From the NCBI RefSeq assembly GCF_029688925.1, contig NZ_JARUKY010000001.1, positions 1 through 64,000 on the forward strand: 64,000 bases of DNA, written 5' to 3'. A model generated the notes under the pieces. It saw nothing but the letters and a program-made list of their open reading frames with translations, did no database searches and was not told where the DNA came from. The position numbers and the translations under genes were made by a program. Shown here piece by piece: positions 35,876 to 44,971 of this stretch (positions are counted from its first letter, which is position 1; every line of letters begins with the position of its first letter). This DNA comes from Evansella sp. AB-P1. GTDB lineage: Bacteria > Bacillota > Bacilli > Bacillales > Salisediminibacteriaceae.

Positions 35876-37861
35876 ATGCTGATAGATACAAGAAAAAGTA
35901 AGTATGCCAAAGTTTATTCTTTGCCCGTACAAGCTATTAATTGGAATGAAGGATTCTGGAAAGAAAGGTTTGATGTATGCGCAGATGTAACGGTTCCACA
36001 TATAAGGAGTCAGTTTGAAGATGATTCAACGACTTTTCATGTTGTTGAAAATTTCCGAGTGGCAGCTGGGGTTCATGAGGGGAAACATGCAGGAACACCA
36101 TTTGGAGACGGTGATTTTTATAAGTGGATGGAAGCTGCTATGTATGTTATGGCCAAGCGTGGAGACAAAGAGTTGGAAAGGGATTTAGATGCTTATATTG
36201 AACTCATTTGCAAGGCACAACAGTCTGATGGTTATATCTCCACAAAGCAGATCATAGCGGATATGAATAGCGGTGGTAATAGCCGATTAGGGAATGTAAA
36301 TGATTTTGAAGTCTATAATTTCGGGCACCTGATGACTGCAGCCTGTGCATATAAGCGAATTACAGGAAAAGATTCCTTTCTGTGTGTAGCGGAAAAAGCA
36401 GCTAAATATTTGAGTAATCTTTATGAAGAGCAAATTCGAAAGGGAGAGTCATTAACAGAGGTTTGCCCATCTCACTATATGGGGATTGTTGAATTGTATA
36501 GAACGACCGGGAAGAATGAATATCTGAAACTAGCTGAGATGGCTCTTAAAGCACGAGACTTGGTTAAAAATGGAACTGATGATAATCAGGACAGATTGCC
36601 AGTAAGAGAACACCGAAAGATTGTTGGCCACGGTGTTCGTTCTACCTATTTATATTCAGGAGTAGCAGATATTTATCTTGAAAAAGGGGAAGAGGCGCTG
36701 AAGACGGTACTGGATTCTGTTTGGGAGAATTGTGTAGATAAGAAACTCTACATAAATGGTGGTTGTGGCGCTCTTTATTCAGGTACATCACCTTATGGAA
36801 AATTTAGTTTTGATATGAGTAGAAACGTTGTCCATCAGGCATTTGGATATGAGTACCAGCTTCCAAATATTACAGGATATAATGAAACCTGTGCGACGAT
36901 AGGAAATATTATGTGGAACTTAAGGATGTTCGCTATAGATCCACAAGCTAAATATTTTGACATTATTGAACGTTCCATGCTGAATTTATCTATCGCATCT
37001 GTTAGTTTATCAGGTAATCGATACTTTTACCAAAACGCATTGAGAAGGGTTAAAAAGTTAGATCATGAATTAATGTGGCCATTGGAAAGAACAGGAACGT
37101 TGACTTGTTTTTGTTGCCCGCCCAATATGGCGAGGATTATTGCAGAATCTAGTGAATATGCCTATATGATTTCTGATGATTCTGTTTATACAGGTATGTA
37201 TGGAGCTAATACTGCTGAGTTCCGTATGAGTAATGGTGCAGACTTTACTATCGTACAAAAGACAGAATATCCTTGGGATGGACGTGTAGTAATGGAGTTT
37301 GGTGATGTAAAAAAGGATAGAGCTATTACGGTCAAATTGCGTGTTCCAGGATGGTTAACAAGTGGTTACATTACGGTAAATGGCGAAAAGGTTTCGGTTT
37401 TGGACAAAAGTCATGCCTCAAGCTACTACAGTGTTGATATTGAAAAACTAGCTGGAACAAGGATCGAGTTGCAAATGGATATGCCTGTTCGTCTGACTAT
37501 GAGTCATTCTCATGTGGAGGAGAACATCAACCAGGTTGCGGTGGAGAGAGGTCCTTTGTTGTATTGCCTTGAGTCGCTGGATGTGCCTCTTTCAGAATTA
37601 GGAGATTTCATGTTGCCGGCTTCTGCAACATTTAAAACAGATCCTTATGAGATCTGTGGTAAGACTGTCCTTTCACTAGAAACGGAAGGGTTAACGTTGA
37701 ATTGGAATAAAGAAAAGGATAGACAGGCTTTATATCAGACCTTGGATATAGAAGGGGCGGAACGAGTTGGTGTCCGAATGATTCCTTATTTCGCATGGGA
37801 TAACCGTGGAAATGGTGAAATGATGGTGTGGTTGCCATTATATTTTGGAGAACTTAGTTGA
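35876..37861 (+). CDS. GH127-family glycosidase (beta-L-arabinofuranosidase-like)
   Basis: A 661-residue cytoplasmic enzyme (no signal peptide) of the former DUF1680 family. The (alpha/alpha)6 barrel starts with 'NEGFWKERFD'; catalytic and zinc-binding elements are visible as 'GYNETCATIGN' (Glu and Cys) and 'LTCFCCPPNMAR' (the Cys cluster holding the nucleophile). Known members release L-arabinofuranose from short arabino-oligosaccharides. ATG 35876 is preceded by CGAGGAGGAA. No transporter is linked except the orphan sugar-binding protein 3.3 kb upstream, which also has a cre-like site; a shared pathway is only a guess. Confidence 0.87.
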   Translation: MLIDTRKSKYAKVYSLPVQAINWNEGFWKERFDVCADVTVPHIRSQFEDDSTTFHVVENFRVAAGVHEGKHAGTPFGDGDFYKWMEAAMYVMAKRGDKELERDLDAYIELICKAQQSDGYISTKQIIADMNSGGNSRLGNVNDFEVYNFGHLMTAACAYKRITGKDSFLCVAEKAAKYLSNLYEEQIRKGESLTEVCPSHYMGIVELYRTTGKNEYLKLAEMALKARDLVKNGTDDNQDRLPVREHRKIVGHGVRSTYLYSGVADIYLEKGEEALKTVLDSVWENCVDKKLYINGGCGALYSGTSPYGKFSFDMSRNVVHQAFGYEYQLPNITGYNETCATIGNIMWNLRMFAIDPQAKYFDIIERSMLNLSIASVSLSGNRYFYQNALRRVKKLDHELMWPLERTGTLTCFCCPPNMARIIAESSEYAYMISDDSVYTGMYGANTAEFRMSNGADFTIVQKTEYPWDGRVVMEFGDVKKDRAITVKLRVPGWLTSGYITVNGEKVSVLDKSHASSYYSVDIEKLAGTRIELQMDMPVRLTMSHSHVEENINQVAVERGPLLYCLESLDVPLSELGDFMLPASATFKTDPYEICGKTVLSLETEGLTLNWNKEKDRQALYQTLDIEGAERVGVRMIPYFAWDNRGNGEMMVWLPLYFGELS

Positions 37862-38267
37862 TAATTGATTGCAGCTCTATTATTGGTGACAAAGCAGCTC
37901 AACTTTCTTCATTTGTAAAAAGGGTTTCTAATGAAAGTGCGACAAATATACGTTCTTTGCTTATTAAATATGATGCGACAGTTGTGTCAAGAATAGGCAG
38001 CATGATGTAGTAAGCTGTCTTCAAAGTCTTGATATGAAAGATTTTCAATATAAGGTGAAAGTAAGGTGCTAACATCTTGCTGAAATAATAATATTATTGC
38101 AAGCTTCTCATTGTTTGTTTAATTATGTGAGAAGCTTTTTTTCTGTTCTTCGGCTTTACAGTTGTCAATTAAGAAGGAAATTTAAAGTTTTATGTAGAGG
38201 TTAACAAGATGTGTGTAGTAGAAAGTTTAAATAAATTAATTGAATTGTGTTGAAGAGGGGAGACTGT
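37862..38267. other. intergenic region with a gene remnant
   Basis: A stop-free stretch near 37868-38010 reads 'GDKAAQLSSFVKRVSNES' and on, without start or known motif; probably a relic. A TGCTAACATCTTGCTG motif (38068) precedes the terminator hairpin. Confidence 0.4.
38101..38143 (+). terminator. hairpin terminator (TGCTAACAT copy 3)
   Basis: A perfect 10-bp stem AAGCTTCTCA/TGAGAAGCTT (38101-38110 with 38128-38137) followed by six T. Confidence 0.8.
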
Positions 38268-41200
38268 GTGAAGAGGATAAGGCAAATTAACTTATTGGTA
38301 GCTATAATTTGTGTATTCATTGTTGTGACTTATGCCTTATATAATTCTCAAGGTCAAGCAGAAAGTTCAGCATTTGCTGGTGGAGATGGCACAAAGGAGA
38401 ACCCTTACCTAATAGAAACGGCTGTACATATGGACAATGTTCGCAACTATTTGGGAGAGGGAATTCACTTTCAGTTGGTTCAAGACATCGATCTGACGGC
38501 CTATCTTGAACCAGGTGGTCACGGGTATAGCCAATGGGGTGATACTGGATGGGAGCCGATCGGTGACAATACGAACTCGTTTAAAGGGCACTTCAATGGA
38601 AATGGGCATCAAATAGTGGGATTTTTTATCGACCGAACAGAAGGTAATTATATTGGGTTGTTTGGCTATATCGGTGATAACGGAGTTGTGCGCAATCTCA
38701 GCTTAACAGGGGACAGCATTAAAGTAGAAGCTGCAGTTGCATATGTTGGCGCTTTGGCTGGATATAGTTACGGCGTCATCGATAACGTGTCGGTGGAAAT
38801 AGAGGATGGAATCACATTGTCATCCGATTCTTCCTATTTAGGAGGACTAGTCGGTATTAACCATGGGGAAATTCGAAATTCAAATGTCAGAAGCGATGTG
38901 AACGGGGGACATGAAGTCGGTGGATTGGTAGGAAGAAACGCTTCCAACAATACTACAATAATCGGGATTATCCATAATTCTCACGCTGCTGGTGATGTCA
39001 GTGGGCTTAACCGGATTGGAGGGTTGGTCGGTAATGCATCAGGAGAGATTTATTATTCATATGCTATCGGTAATGTGGACGGGATGGAAAGGGTTGGTGG
39101 ATTGATCGGCACCAGTGTACGTATTGAGATTGAAGCAAGTTATGCCACGGGTGATGTTACTGGAGATTCTTCAGTTGGTGGATTAATTGGTGAAATTCAG
39201 ATTGATAGTTTACGTTCGCCTGTTCGCAACAGCTTTGCTGTAGGAGAGGTGACATCACCATCCACAGGTGAGGGTATTGGCGGTCTCATCGGAAGAAATT
39301 TTTCGGGCGATGTGGAAAACAGTTATGCCGTAGGCCGGATTGAGGCATCGGGTGCTTCTAATGTCGGTGGTCTTATCGGAATGAATGGAGGAGGATTTTC
39401 TTCTGGAACAGTCGACAACAGTTTCTATGATGAAGATACGACTGGACAGAATGATACAGGAAAAGGTACTCCTTTGTCTACGGAGGATATGCAGGATCGG
39501 TCAACATTTGAAAATGTCGATTGGGATTTTGGTAGGGTCTGGACCATACAGTCCGATGCTTATCCTGATCATGACTTACGCTTTACAGTGACTTATCAAG
39601 CGGCTGAACGTGATGAAGGTGATGTACCTTCTGATGAAATACATAGTCGGGGAGATACCGTTTGGGTGGCAGACCATGGGAATATTTCCAGAACAGGCTA
39701 TTCTTTCAGTGGATGGAATACAGCTATGGATGGGAGTGGGGAGACATACAACCCAGCGTTTGGCAGTTTTGTTATGGGTGCAAAAGACATAACCATGTAT
39801 GCCCAGTGGGAAATTAACGAATATACGGTCATTTTTGAATCAAACGGAGGCAGTTCAGTATCGGATGTAGAAGCAGAATATGGATCATCCATATCAGAAC
39901 CGGTAACTCCGGAAAAAGAAGGTCATTCATTCGTGGGCTGGTATAAAGATGAATCGTTCACAGAAGCATGGGATTTTGAAACGGATACAGTTACTGAACA
40001 AATGACGTTGTATGCTCTGTGGGAAATCAACGAATATACGGTTAGTTTTGAATCGAATGAAGGTAGCCCAGTATCGGAAGTACAGTCAGAGTATGGTACA
40101 TCCATCACCGAGCCTGCCCCACCGGAAAAAGAAGGTCATTCATTCGTGGGCTGGTATAAAGATGAGTCGTTTACAGAAGCATGGGATTTTGAAACTGGTA
40201 CGATCAGTGGAAATATGACGTTGTATGCTAAGTGGGAAATCATCGAATATACGGTCAATTTTGAATCGAATGGTGGCAGCCCAGTATCGGATGTACAGGC
40301 AGAGTATGGTACATCCATCACCGAGCCGAAACCACCGGAAAAAGAAAGCCATTCATTTGTGGGCTGGTATAAAGATGAATCATTCACAGAAGTGTGGGAC
40401 TTTGAAACCGATACGGTAGCCGGAAATATGACGTTATATGCTAAGTGGGAAATCAACGTTTATACCATCAGTTTTGAATCGAATGCCGGTAGCAAGGTAT
40501 CGGCTGTTCAGGCTGAGTATGGTTCATCCATCACCGAGCCAGCACCACCAGAAAAAGAAGGCCATACATTCGTGGGCTGGTATAAAGATGAGTCGTATAC
40601 AGAAGCATGGGACTTTGAAACAGATACGGTTACTGAAAATATGACGTTGTATGCCCAGTGGGAAATCAACGTCTATACCGTCAGTTATGAATCGAATGGT
40701 GGCAGCCCAGTATCGGCAGTAGAGGTAGAATATGGATCATCCATCACAGAACCGGCCTCTCCTGAAAAATCAGGCCATACATTCGTGAGCTGGTATAAAG
40801 ATAAATCGTTCACAGAAGCATGGGATTTTGAAACGGATCCGGTTACTGAAAATATAACGTTGTATGCCCAGTGGGAAATCATCGAATATACGGTCAATTT
40901 TGAATCGAATGGTGGCAGCCCAGTATCGGATGTACAGGCAGAGTATGGTACATCCATCACCGAGCCGAAACCACCGGAAAAAGAAAGCCATTCATTTGTG
41001 GGCTGGTATAAAGATGAATCGTTCACAGAAGCATGGGACTTTGAAACAGATACGGTTACTGAAAATATGACGTTGTATGCCCAGTGGGAAATCAACGTCT
41101 ATACCATCAGTTTTGAATCGAATGGCGGTAGCAAGGTATCGGCTGTAGATGCAAAGTATGGATCATCCATCACTGAGCCAACATCACCGGAAAAAGAAGG

Positions 41201-42608
41201 GCATACATTCGTGGGCTGGTATAAAGATGAGTCGTTCACAGAAGAGTGGGATTTTGAAACCGATACGGTAGCCGGAAATATGACGTTATATGCTAAGTGG
41301 GAAATCAACAAGTACGCTGTGCATTATGATGGCAATGATTATGACAGTGGCGAGGCCCCACTGACGGAGACATTCGCGTATGACAGTGAGGCGACCGTGG
41401 CCGATCAGCGCACGTTAGCCAGGGACGGGTATACCTTTACAGGCTGGAACACGGACCGAGACGGTAGTGGAAATGCTTTTGAGCCAGGAGACACCTTCTA
41501 TATGGGAACCGAGTCTTTCACCCTGTATGCACAATGGGCCAGTAACAATGCCTGGTTGAGTGAATTAGTCATTAGTCAGGGGACATTAACCCCGGTTTTT
41601 GAAGCTGATTATGCTCACTATGCGGTGGAAGTTGGTCATCAGGTGACAGCTATCACCATAACGCCGACGCTTCAGGATACACGATCTACGATAAAGATCA
41701 ATCAAAACGAGGCAACGAACGGGCAAGTGTCAAATTCCATTCCGTTAGAGGAGGGACTGAACACTGTTTTAATCGACATAACGGCAGAGGATGGATCAAC
41801 ATATACTTACACCGTTGATGTCACTAGGAGAGTAACTGATCAGGTTGCCCAACTGACTAGAGAGAGTCATTATGTGACACTTGATGATGAACAAATCCAC
41901 ATATTGGATGATGAAGGAACCCTCCAGGTTGATCTGCAAGGTGATTTGGATGATGTGACCGAAGTCAGGTTCACTCAGTATCAGGTGCAACTTTTACAGG
42001 GGAAAGGGGCGTTTGTAAAAGTAGTCAAGGAAGATATGTTAATGCATATTCCCTTCGCTAATTTTGAATCAGGCAAAGACTTAACTGTAACGATTCAGAG
42101 GCAGGATCAAAATACGGATGCATTCGTTTATGCAAAACGATCAGCCAGTGCGATTTATAAATTTAATATTGATCAGGATGGGGAACATATTTCTGTATTC
42201 GATCATGAGATTCAATTATCATTTCCTATAGTAAATATCGGAGAAACGAATTCAGAAGAACTTCAAGTGTATTACTTTAATCCTGATGCTCAAGAATGGG
42301 AATTGATCGGCGGGACTTACAGTAATGGTTATATTCATGCTAAGACGAACCACTTTAGTGTATTTGCAGTCTTTCATCCTAGTCAATTTTCCGTAGAAGA
42401 CGATGTGATTGAAGAAGAAAACAATGAGGAAAAGGAAGAGGAAATCACTGAAGAAGATAACAAAGAGGAAAAGGCTGAAGAGACAGGAGAAAAATTACCA
42501 CATACGGCAACAGGGACATATCAATTTTTACTGGCAGGAATGATTATGTTGATTATGGGTATATGTATTTATGTTTTGTATCGCCGAAGTGTTATAATGC
42601 ACCCCTGA
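38268..42608 (+). CDS. giant cell-surface protein with GLUG, InlB-type and cadherin-like repeats and a sorting signal
   Basis: A 1446-residue exported protein. After the signal/anchor (residues ~8-25) come GLUG repeats (~60-400: 'YIGLFGYIGDNG', 'VGGLVGRNAS', 'RVGGLIGTSV'). Then follow nine InlB/Flg_new-type B repeats ('HSFVGWYKDESFTEAWDFET'), seven of them near-identical 71-residue units, and a cadherin-like beta-sandwich ('AWLSELVISQGTLTPVF'). A low-complexity Glu-rich wall-spanning segment precedes the C-terminal 'LPHTA' - hydrophobic span - 'YRRS' sorting signal. GTG 38268 has AGGGGAG 6 bases upstream. It is probably attached to the cell wall by a sortase and used in adhesion; no sortase gene is in the window. 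LPHTA differs from the usual LPXTG. Confidence 0.88.
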   Translation: MKRIRQINLLVAIICVFIVVTYALYNSQGQAESSAFAGGDGTKENPYLIETAVHMDNVRNYLGEGIHFQLVQDIDLTAYLEPGGHGYSQWGDTGWEPIGDNTNSFKGHFNGNGHQIVGFFIDRTEGNYIGLFGYIGDNGVVRNLSLTGDSIKVEAAVAYVGALAGYSYGVIDNVSVEIEDGITLSSDSSYLGGLVGINHGEIRNSNVRSDVNGGHEVGGLVGRNASNNTTIIGIIHNSHAAGDVSGLNRIGGLVGNASGEIYYSYAIGNVDGMERVGGLIGTSVRIEIEASYATGDVTGDSSVGGLIGEIQIDSLRSPVRNSFAVGEVTSPSTGEGIGGLIGRNFSGDVENSYAVGRIEASGASNVGGLIGMNGGGFSSGTVDNSFYDEDTTGQNDTGKGTPLSTEDMQDRSTFENVDWDFGRVWTIQSDAYPDHDLRFTVTYQAAERDEGDVPSDEIHSRGDTVWVADHGNISRTGYSFSGWNTAMDGSGETYNPAFGSFVMGAKDITMYAQWEINEYTVIFESNGGSSVSDVEAEYGSSISEPVTPEKEGHSFVGWYKDESFTEAWDFETDTVTEQMTLYALWEINEYTVSFESNEGSPVSEVQSEYGTSITEPAPPEKEGHSFVGWYKDESFTEAWDFETGTISGNMTLYAKWEIIEYTVNFESNGGSPVSDVQAEYGTSITEPKPPEKESHSFVGWYKDESFTEVWDFETDTVAGNMTLYAKWEINVYTISFESNAGSKVSAVQAEYGSSITEPAPPEKEGHTFVGWYKDESYTEAWDFETDTVTENMTLYAQWEINVYTVSYESNGGSPVSAVEVEYGSSITEPASPEKSGHTFVSWYKDKSFTEAWDFETDPVTENITLYAQWEIIEYTVNFESNGGSPVSDVQAEYGTSITEPKPPEKESHSFVGWYKDESFTEAWDFETDTVTENMTLYAQWEINVYTISFESNGGSKVSAVDAKYGSSITEPTSPEKEGHTFVGWYKDESFTEEWDFETDTVAGNMTLYAKWEINKYAVHYDGNDYDSGEAPLTETFAYDSEATVADQRTLARDGYTFTGWNTDRDGSGNAFEPGDTFYMGTESFTLYAQWASNNAWLSELVISQGTLTPVFEADYAHYAVEVGHQVTAITITPTLQDTRSTIKINQNEATNGQVSNSIPLEEGLNTVLIDITAEDGSTYTYTVDVTRRVTDQVAQLTRESHYVTLDDEQIHILDDEGTLQVDLQGDLDDVTEVRFTQYQVQLLQGKGAFVKVVKEDMLMHIPFANFESGKDLTVTIQRQDQNTDAFVYAKRSASAIYKFNIDQDGEHISVFDHEIQLSFPIVNIGETNSEELQVYYFNPDAQEWELIGGTYSNGYIHAKTNHFSVFAVFHPSQFSVEDDVIEEENNEEKEEEITEEDNKEEKAEETGEKLPHTATGTYQFLLAGMIMLIMGICIYVLYRRSVIMHP
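39810..41300 (+). repeat. 213-bp coding tandem repeat, seven units
   Basis: Units start at about 39810, 40023, 40236, 40449, 40662, 40875 and 41088, exactly 213 bp apart (71 codons). Units 3 and 6 are identical over roughly their first 150 bp and then diverge; units 4 and 7 are also closest to each other. That pattern suggests duplication of a three-unit (639-bp) block or gene conversion. The unit number is likely to vary between strains. Confidence 0.92.
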
Positions 42609-42625
42609 CTTTTCAAGTCGCTATA

Positions 42626-42720
42626 CGTGGAAGGTGTGTCGTCGCCTCAAGGGGCAATTGAAAGTGTGTTCTCATTCATTAAAAAATAAACAGCTACGGA
42701 TGCACCTTCCAGTGCTTTGT
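42626..42720 (+). other. inverted repeat, possible element remnant
   Basis: GGAAGGTG (near 42629) is matched by CACCTTCC (near 42703), enclosing about 70 bases in which a short frame ends 'AIESVFSFIKK'. Could be the remains of a small mobile element. Weak. Confidence 0.3.
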
Positions 42721-42750
42721 GAAAACTCGCTGCTCGGCGAGTTTTCTTTA
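42721..42750. terminator. terminator between surface protein and CobW fragment
   Basis: A perfect 10-bp stem GAAAACTCGC/GCGAGTTTTC with a TGCTCG loop followed by TTTATTT. Confidence 0.8.
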
Positions 42751-42983
42751 TTTAGACAACTTCTTTTCAGGAAGGCTGTTATTTATTAATAAGTAATGAT
42801 CCAATCGATTCTTAATAGAATGAGGATCTAATTGATTTCCGATAAATAGAAACTCTGATAAAACATTATTTGGCGAATGTTTAAAATAACGTTGTTCCTC
42901 TGAAAATACTTCGATAGATGGCCCAATTTGTGATATATAATAAATTTGGTTTTCTAAGGGGCTGTGACATATAGCTTTTGTAC
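42748..42983 (-). pseudogene. COG0523/CobW gene, C-terminal piece cut off by the IS200/IS605-type element
   Basis: Reads 'GTKAICHSPLENQIYYISQIG' (split), 'PSIEVFSEEQRYF' and 'FLFIGNQLDPHSIKNRLDHYLL'. This aligns with the C-terminal CobW domain of the intact neighbour at 46409 (compare '[19 protein letters not shown]' and '[13 protein letters not shown]'). It has no start of its own. It is the missing end of the gene at 45016-45838, separated from it by the inserted element. Confidence 0.8.
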
Positions 42984-43240
42984 CTGACAACTCCCACAGC
43001 TAAAGCAGTGGGGTTTTAGAATACATTGGATAAACGTATCCATTACACTTCTCATTGGTACCCTTATCTTTCCTTTTGGAAAGAGTTTCTACCAACGCAC
43101 TGGTGTAGGTTCTTCTAGAACATTAACGGACGTATTGCACAAAGGCAAGGCACTTCGCTCAACGAGCCTATTCTGACTCTTGATATGCTTTTCGTTCCGC
43201 TTCTTTTGGGCGGTGTCATGACCAATCAGGTTTGGTTTTT
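42984..43240 (-). ncRNA. predicted omega (reRNA) guide RNA region of the TnpB element
   Basis: In studied IS200/IS605 elements the RNA that guides TnpB is made from the 3' end of tnpB through the right end, with the guide taken from the flanking host DNA. Here that is the 245 bp after tnpB. It ends in the CTCCCACAGC/GCAGTGGG hairpin, and the host sequence just beyond (below 42984, cobW) would be the guide. Predicted from position only. Confidence 0.45.
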
Positions 43241-44723
43241 ATGCGACAAACCAACGCAATAATTTACTTTGAGTTTGTTTGATACGTTCTATTTCACAAT
43301 TGTGTCGTTCTAAAAAGGAATTCCACTGTGCATTACATAAACTTATATCTACTGAATCAAGCGTTTCACTTGTATTACCTATTAAAAATGCGCTATATAG
43401 ATCACGTTGGACAAGAGATCCTTCAATGGTATTCCAACGTTCCGATAGTTGCTTTTTACTATATTCTCCTGTCACATGATTGAATTGACTTGCTTTTGTT
43501 GCATAGGTGTCTATTTTCTTCAAGGAACGTCCTTGATACCCAAGCTTTCGATCTACTATCCTTAAAAGCAAGGCAGGGGCACGTTTGGCTATCGATTTTC
43601 CAAATCGTTTTTTTCGGTTGATTTTACCATTCCTCTTATTCCGAGTAGTATTCTTCGCACGTTTTTGGAGGGATTGAAACCGCATCGTTTCTACTCTGAT
43701 ATCGGAACCAAGAGCCAAAAGTTCATTTGCTAATTTTTCATGTGACATTTTCCGTTGGACGGCAACCTTCCGAAACAGTTCTTTTCGTCTCTGATTCAGA
43801 CGTTCGTATCTTTTTGAATACACCCAAGTTAATTTACCTTTTTTGATCGTTCCATTTGTGTTGAAATTGTCTGGATTCGTCCTACGTTTGGACCTGTCCA
43901 TTTTCCGTTGTATGCGTCTTAATTCTTTTTCATCCATGTTACATTCAGGTGCCAGTTCTCGCAATTCAACGCTACTTTCGCTGCTAAAAGCAATCATAGA
44001 AGTGCCAATATCAATTCCAACACGCTTTGTTTCATCATTGGCAATCTTGCGGTTTCTTTTTATTGGCGGATACCCTTCTTGAATGAGCTGAACAAAGTAG
44101 CGAACTTTTCCTCGTACTACCTTTTTAAAAATACGAACATACTTTGTCCTGTCCATCAAGGCTAGATGGGCATATTCATCATTTGGTTTTGGCCTGACCG
44201 CCATGGAAAGCCAATTTTTAGGTTTAGGATTCTTCTTTGTTGGTTGATCTCCCCAAAGAATATTTCCTTCAACAAATCTCAAACCTGAATCATTGGATTT
44301 ATTTTCAACTGAAATTTTATCACTCAGGCTTTTGAAGTGAACGCTATTTGATTTGCCAAAATGGCGTTTTTCGACGGCTTTAAAAGCCCGCGTTGCCAGT
44401 TTTTGCGCCTCGAAACTACCAATGTGCTCTTTGAATTTTCTTTGGGCTGCTTGTACAAATTTATGTAGTCCGTATTCAGAAAAACCATAAGCCAAACGAA
44501 TATCTGCAAGTTTCTTGTTATTTTCTCGAGACTTAGGTTCTTTAAGAAATCTACGATATTCCGAATCGCTTCTTACGGCTTTATGTCGTTTTAAAGCCTC
44601 ACCTAGACAAGAATTATAGATAAGCCTGGCCACCTTGAATTTCTTTTCCAGACGATGTTGTTGCCACGTCGGGAGGTGCAAAGGAAATTCGATTGTATAG
44701 GTTGGTGTTGTCTTTCTTGCCAT
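43239..44723 (-). CDS. tnpB: TnpB RNA-guided nuclease, zinc-finger cysteines missing
   Basis: A 494-residue TnpB. RuvC catalytic residues are present: Asp238 in 'RVGIDIGTSM', Glu345 in 'DIRVETMRFQS' and Asp441 in 'VQRDLYSAFLI'. The stretch that normally carries two CxxC pairs between Glu and the last Asp ('ATKASQFNHVTGEYSKK') has no cysteine at all, so the usual zinc finger is absent. The N-terminal RNA/TAM-binding part is intact. ATG 44723 follows AAAGGTGATG. Probably still an active nuclease that keeps the element in place by cutting empty sites; the host gene is a zinc-regulon member, which makes the lost zinc site intriguing. Confidence 0.85.
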   Translation of the reverse strand: MARKTTPTYTIEFPLHLPTWQQHRLEKKFKVARLIYNSCLGEALKRHKAVRSDSEYRRFLKEPKSRENNKKLADIRLAYGFSEYGLHKFVQAAQRKFKEHIGSFEAQKLATRAFKAVEKRHFGKSNSVHFKSLSDKISVENKSNDSGLRFVEGNILWGDQPTKKNPKPKNWLSMAVRPKPNDEYAHLALMDRTKYVRIFKKVVRGKVRYFVQLIQEGYPPIKRNRKIANDETKRVGIDIGTSMIAFSSESSVELRELAPECNMDEKELRRIQRKMDRSKRRTNPDNFNTNGTIKKGKLTWVYSKRYERLNQRRKELFRKVAVQRKMSHEKLANELLALGSDIRVETMRFQSLQKRAKNTTRNKRNGKINRKKRFGKSIAKRAPALLLRIVDRKLGYQGRSLKKIDTYATKASQFNHVTGEYSKKQLSERWNTIEGSLVQRDLYSAFLIGNTSETLDSVDISLCNAQWNSFLERHNCEIERIKQTQSKLLRWFVA

Positions 44724-44971
44724 TGGTTTTCATCACCTTTCCGTTTCATTCCTATTCTTTTGACTTTCTTGGAAGGAAAAAAATGAAATTTTTAAAATGA
44801 AACAGTTTTGTTTGTTCTTCTATATTTATCCATATATCCATTGTATTTGTTTTAAACGCATACTACACAATATATTATGAAGAATAAATGAATTTTCAAA
44901 TACTTGAATCGCCACACAAAACCTTCGGTTATGTGTGGCGATCCGTATTTGACCTCACTATCATCCCATGT

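Noticed and set aside
39810-41300. Could the regular repeats be a CRISPR array?
   Set aside because: Units are 213 bp, contiguous, in frame and encode InlB-type repeats; there are no unique spacers and no cas genes.
40136-41311. Several long minus-strand and alternate-frame ORFs within the surface-protein repeats
   Set aside because: They are shadows repeated with the 213-bp period of the real gene.
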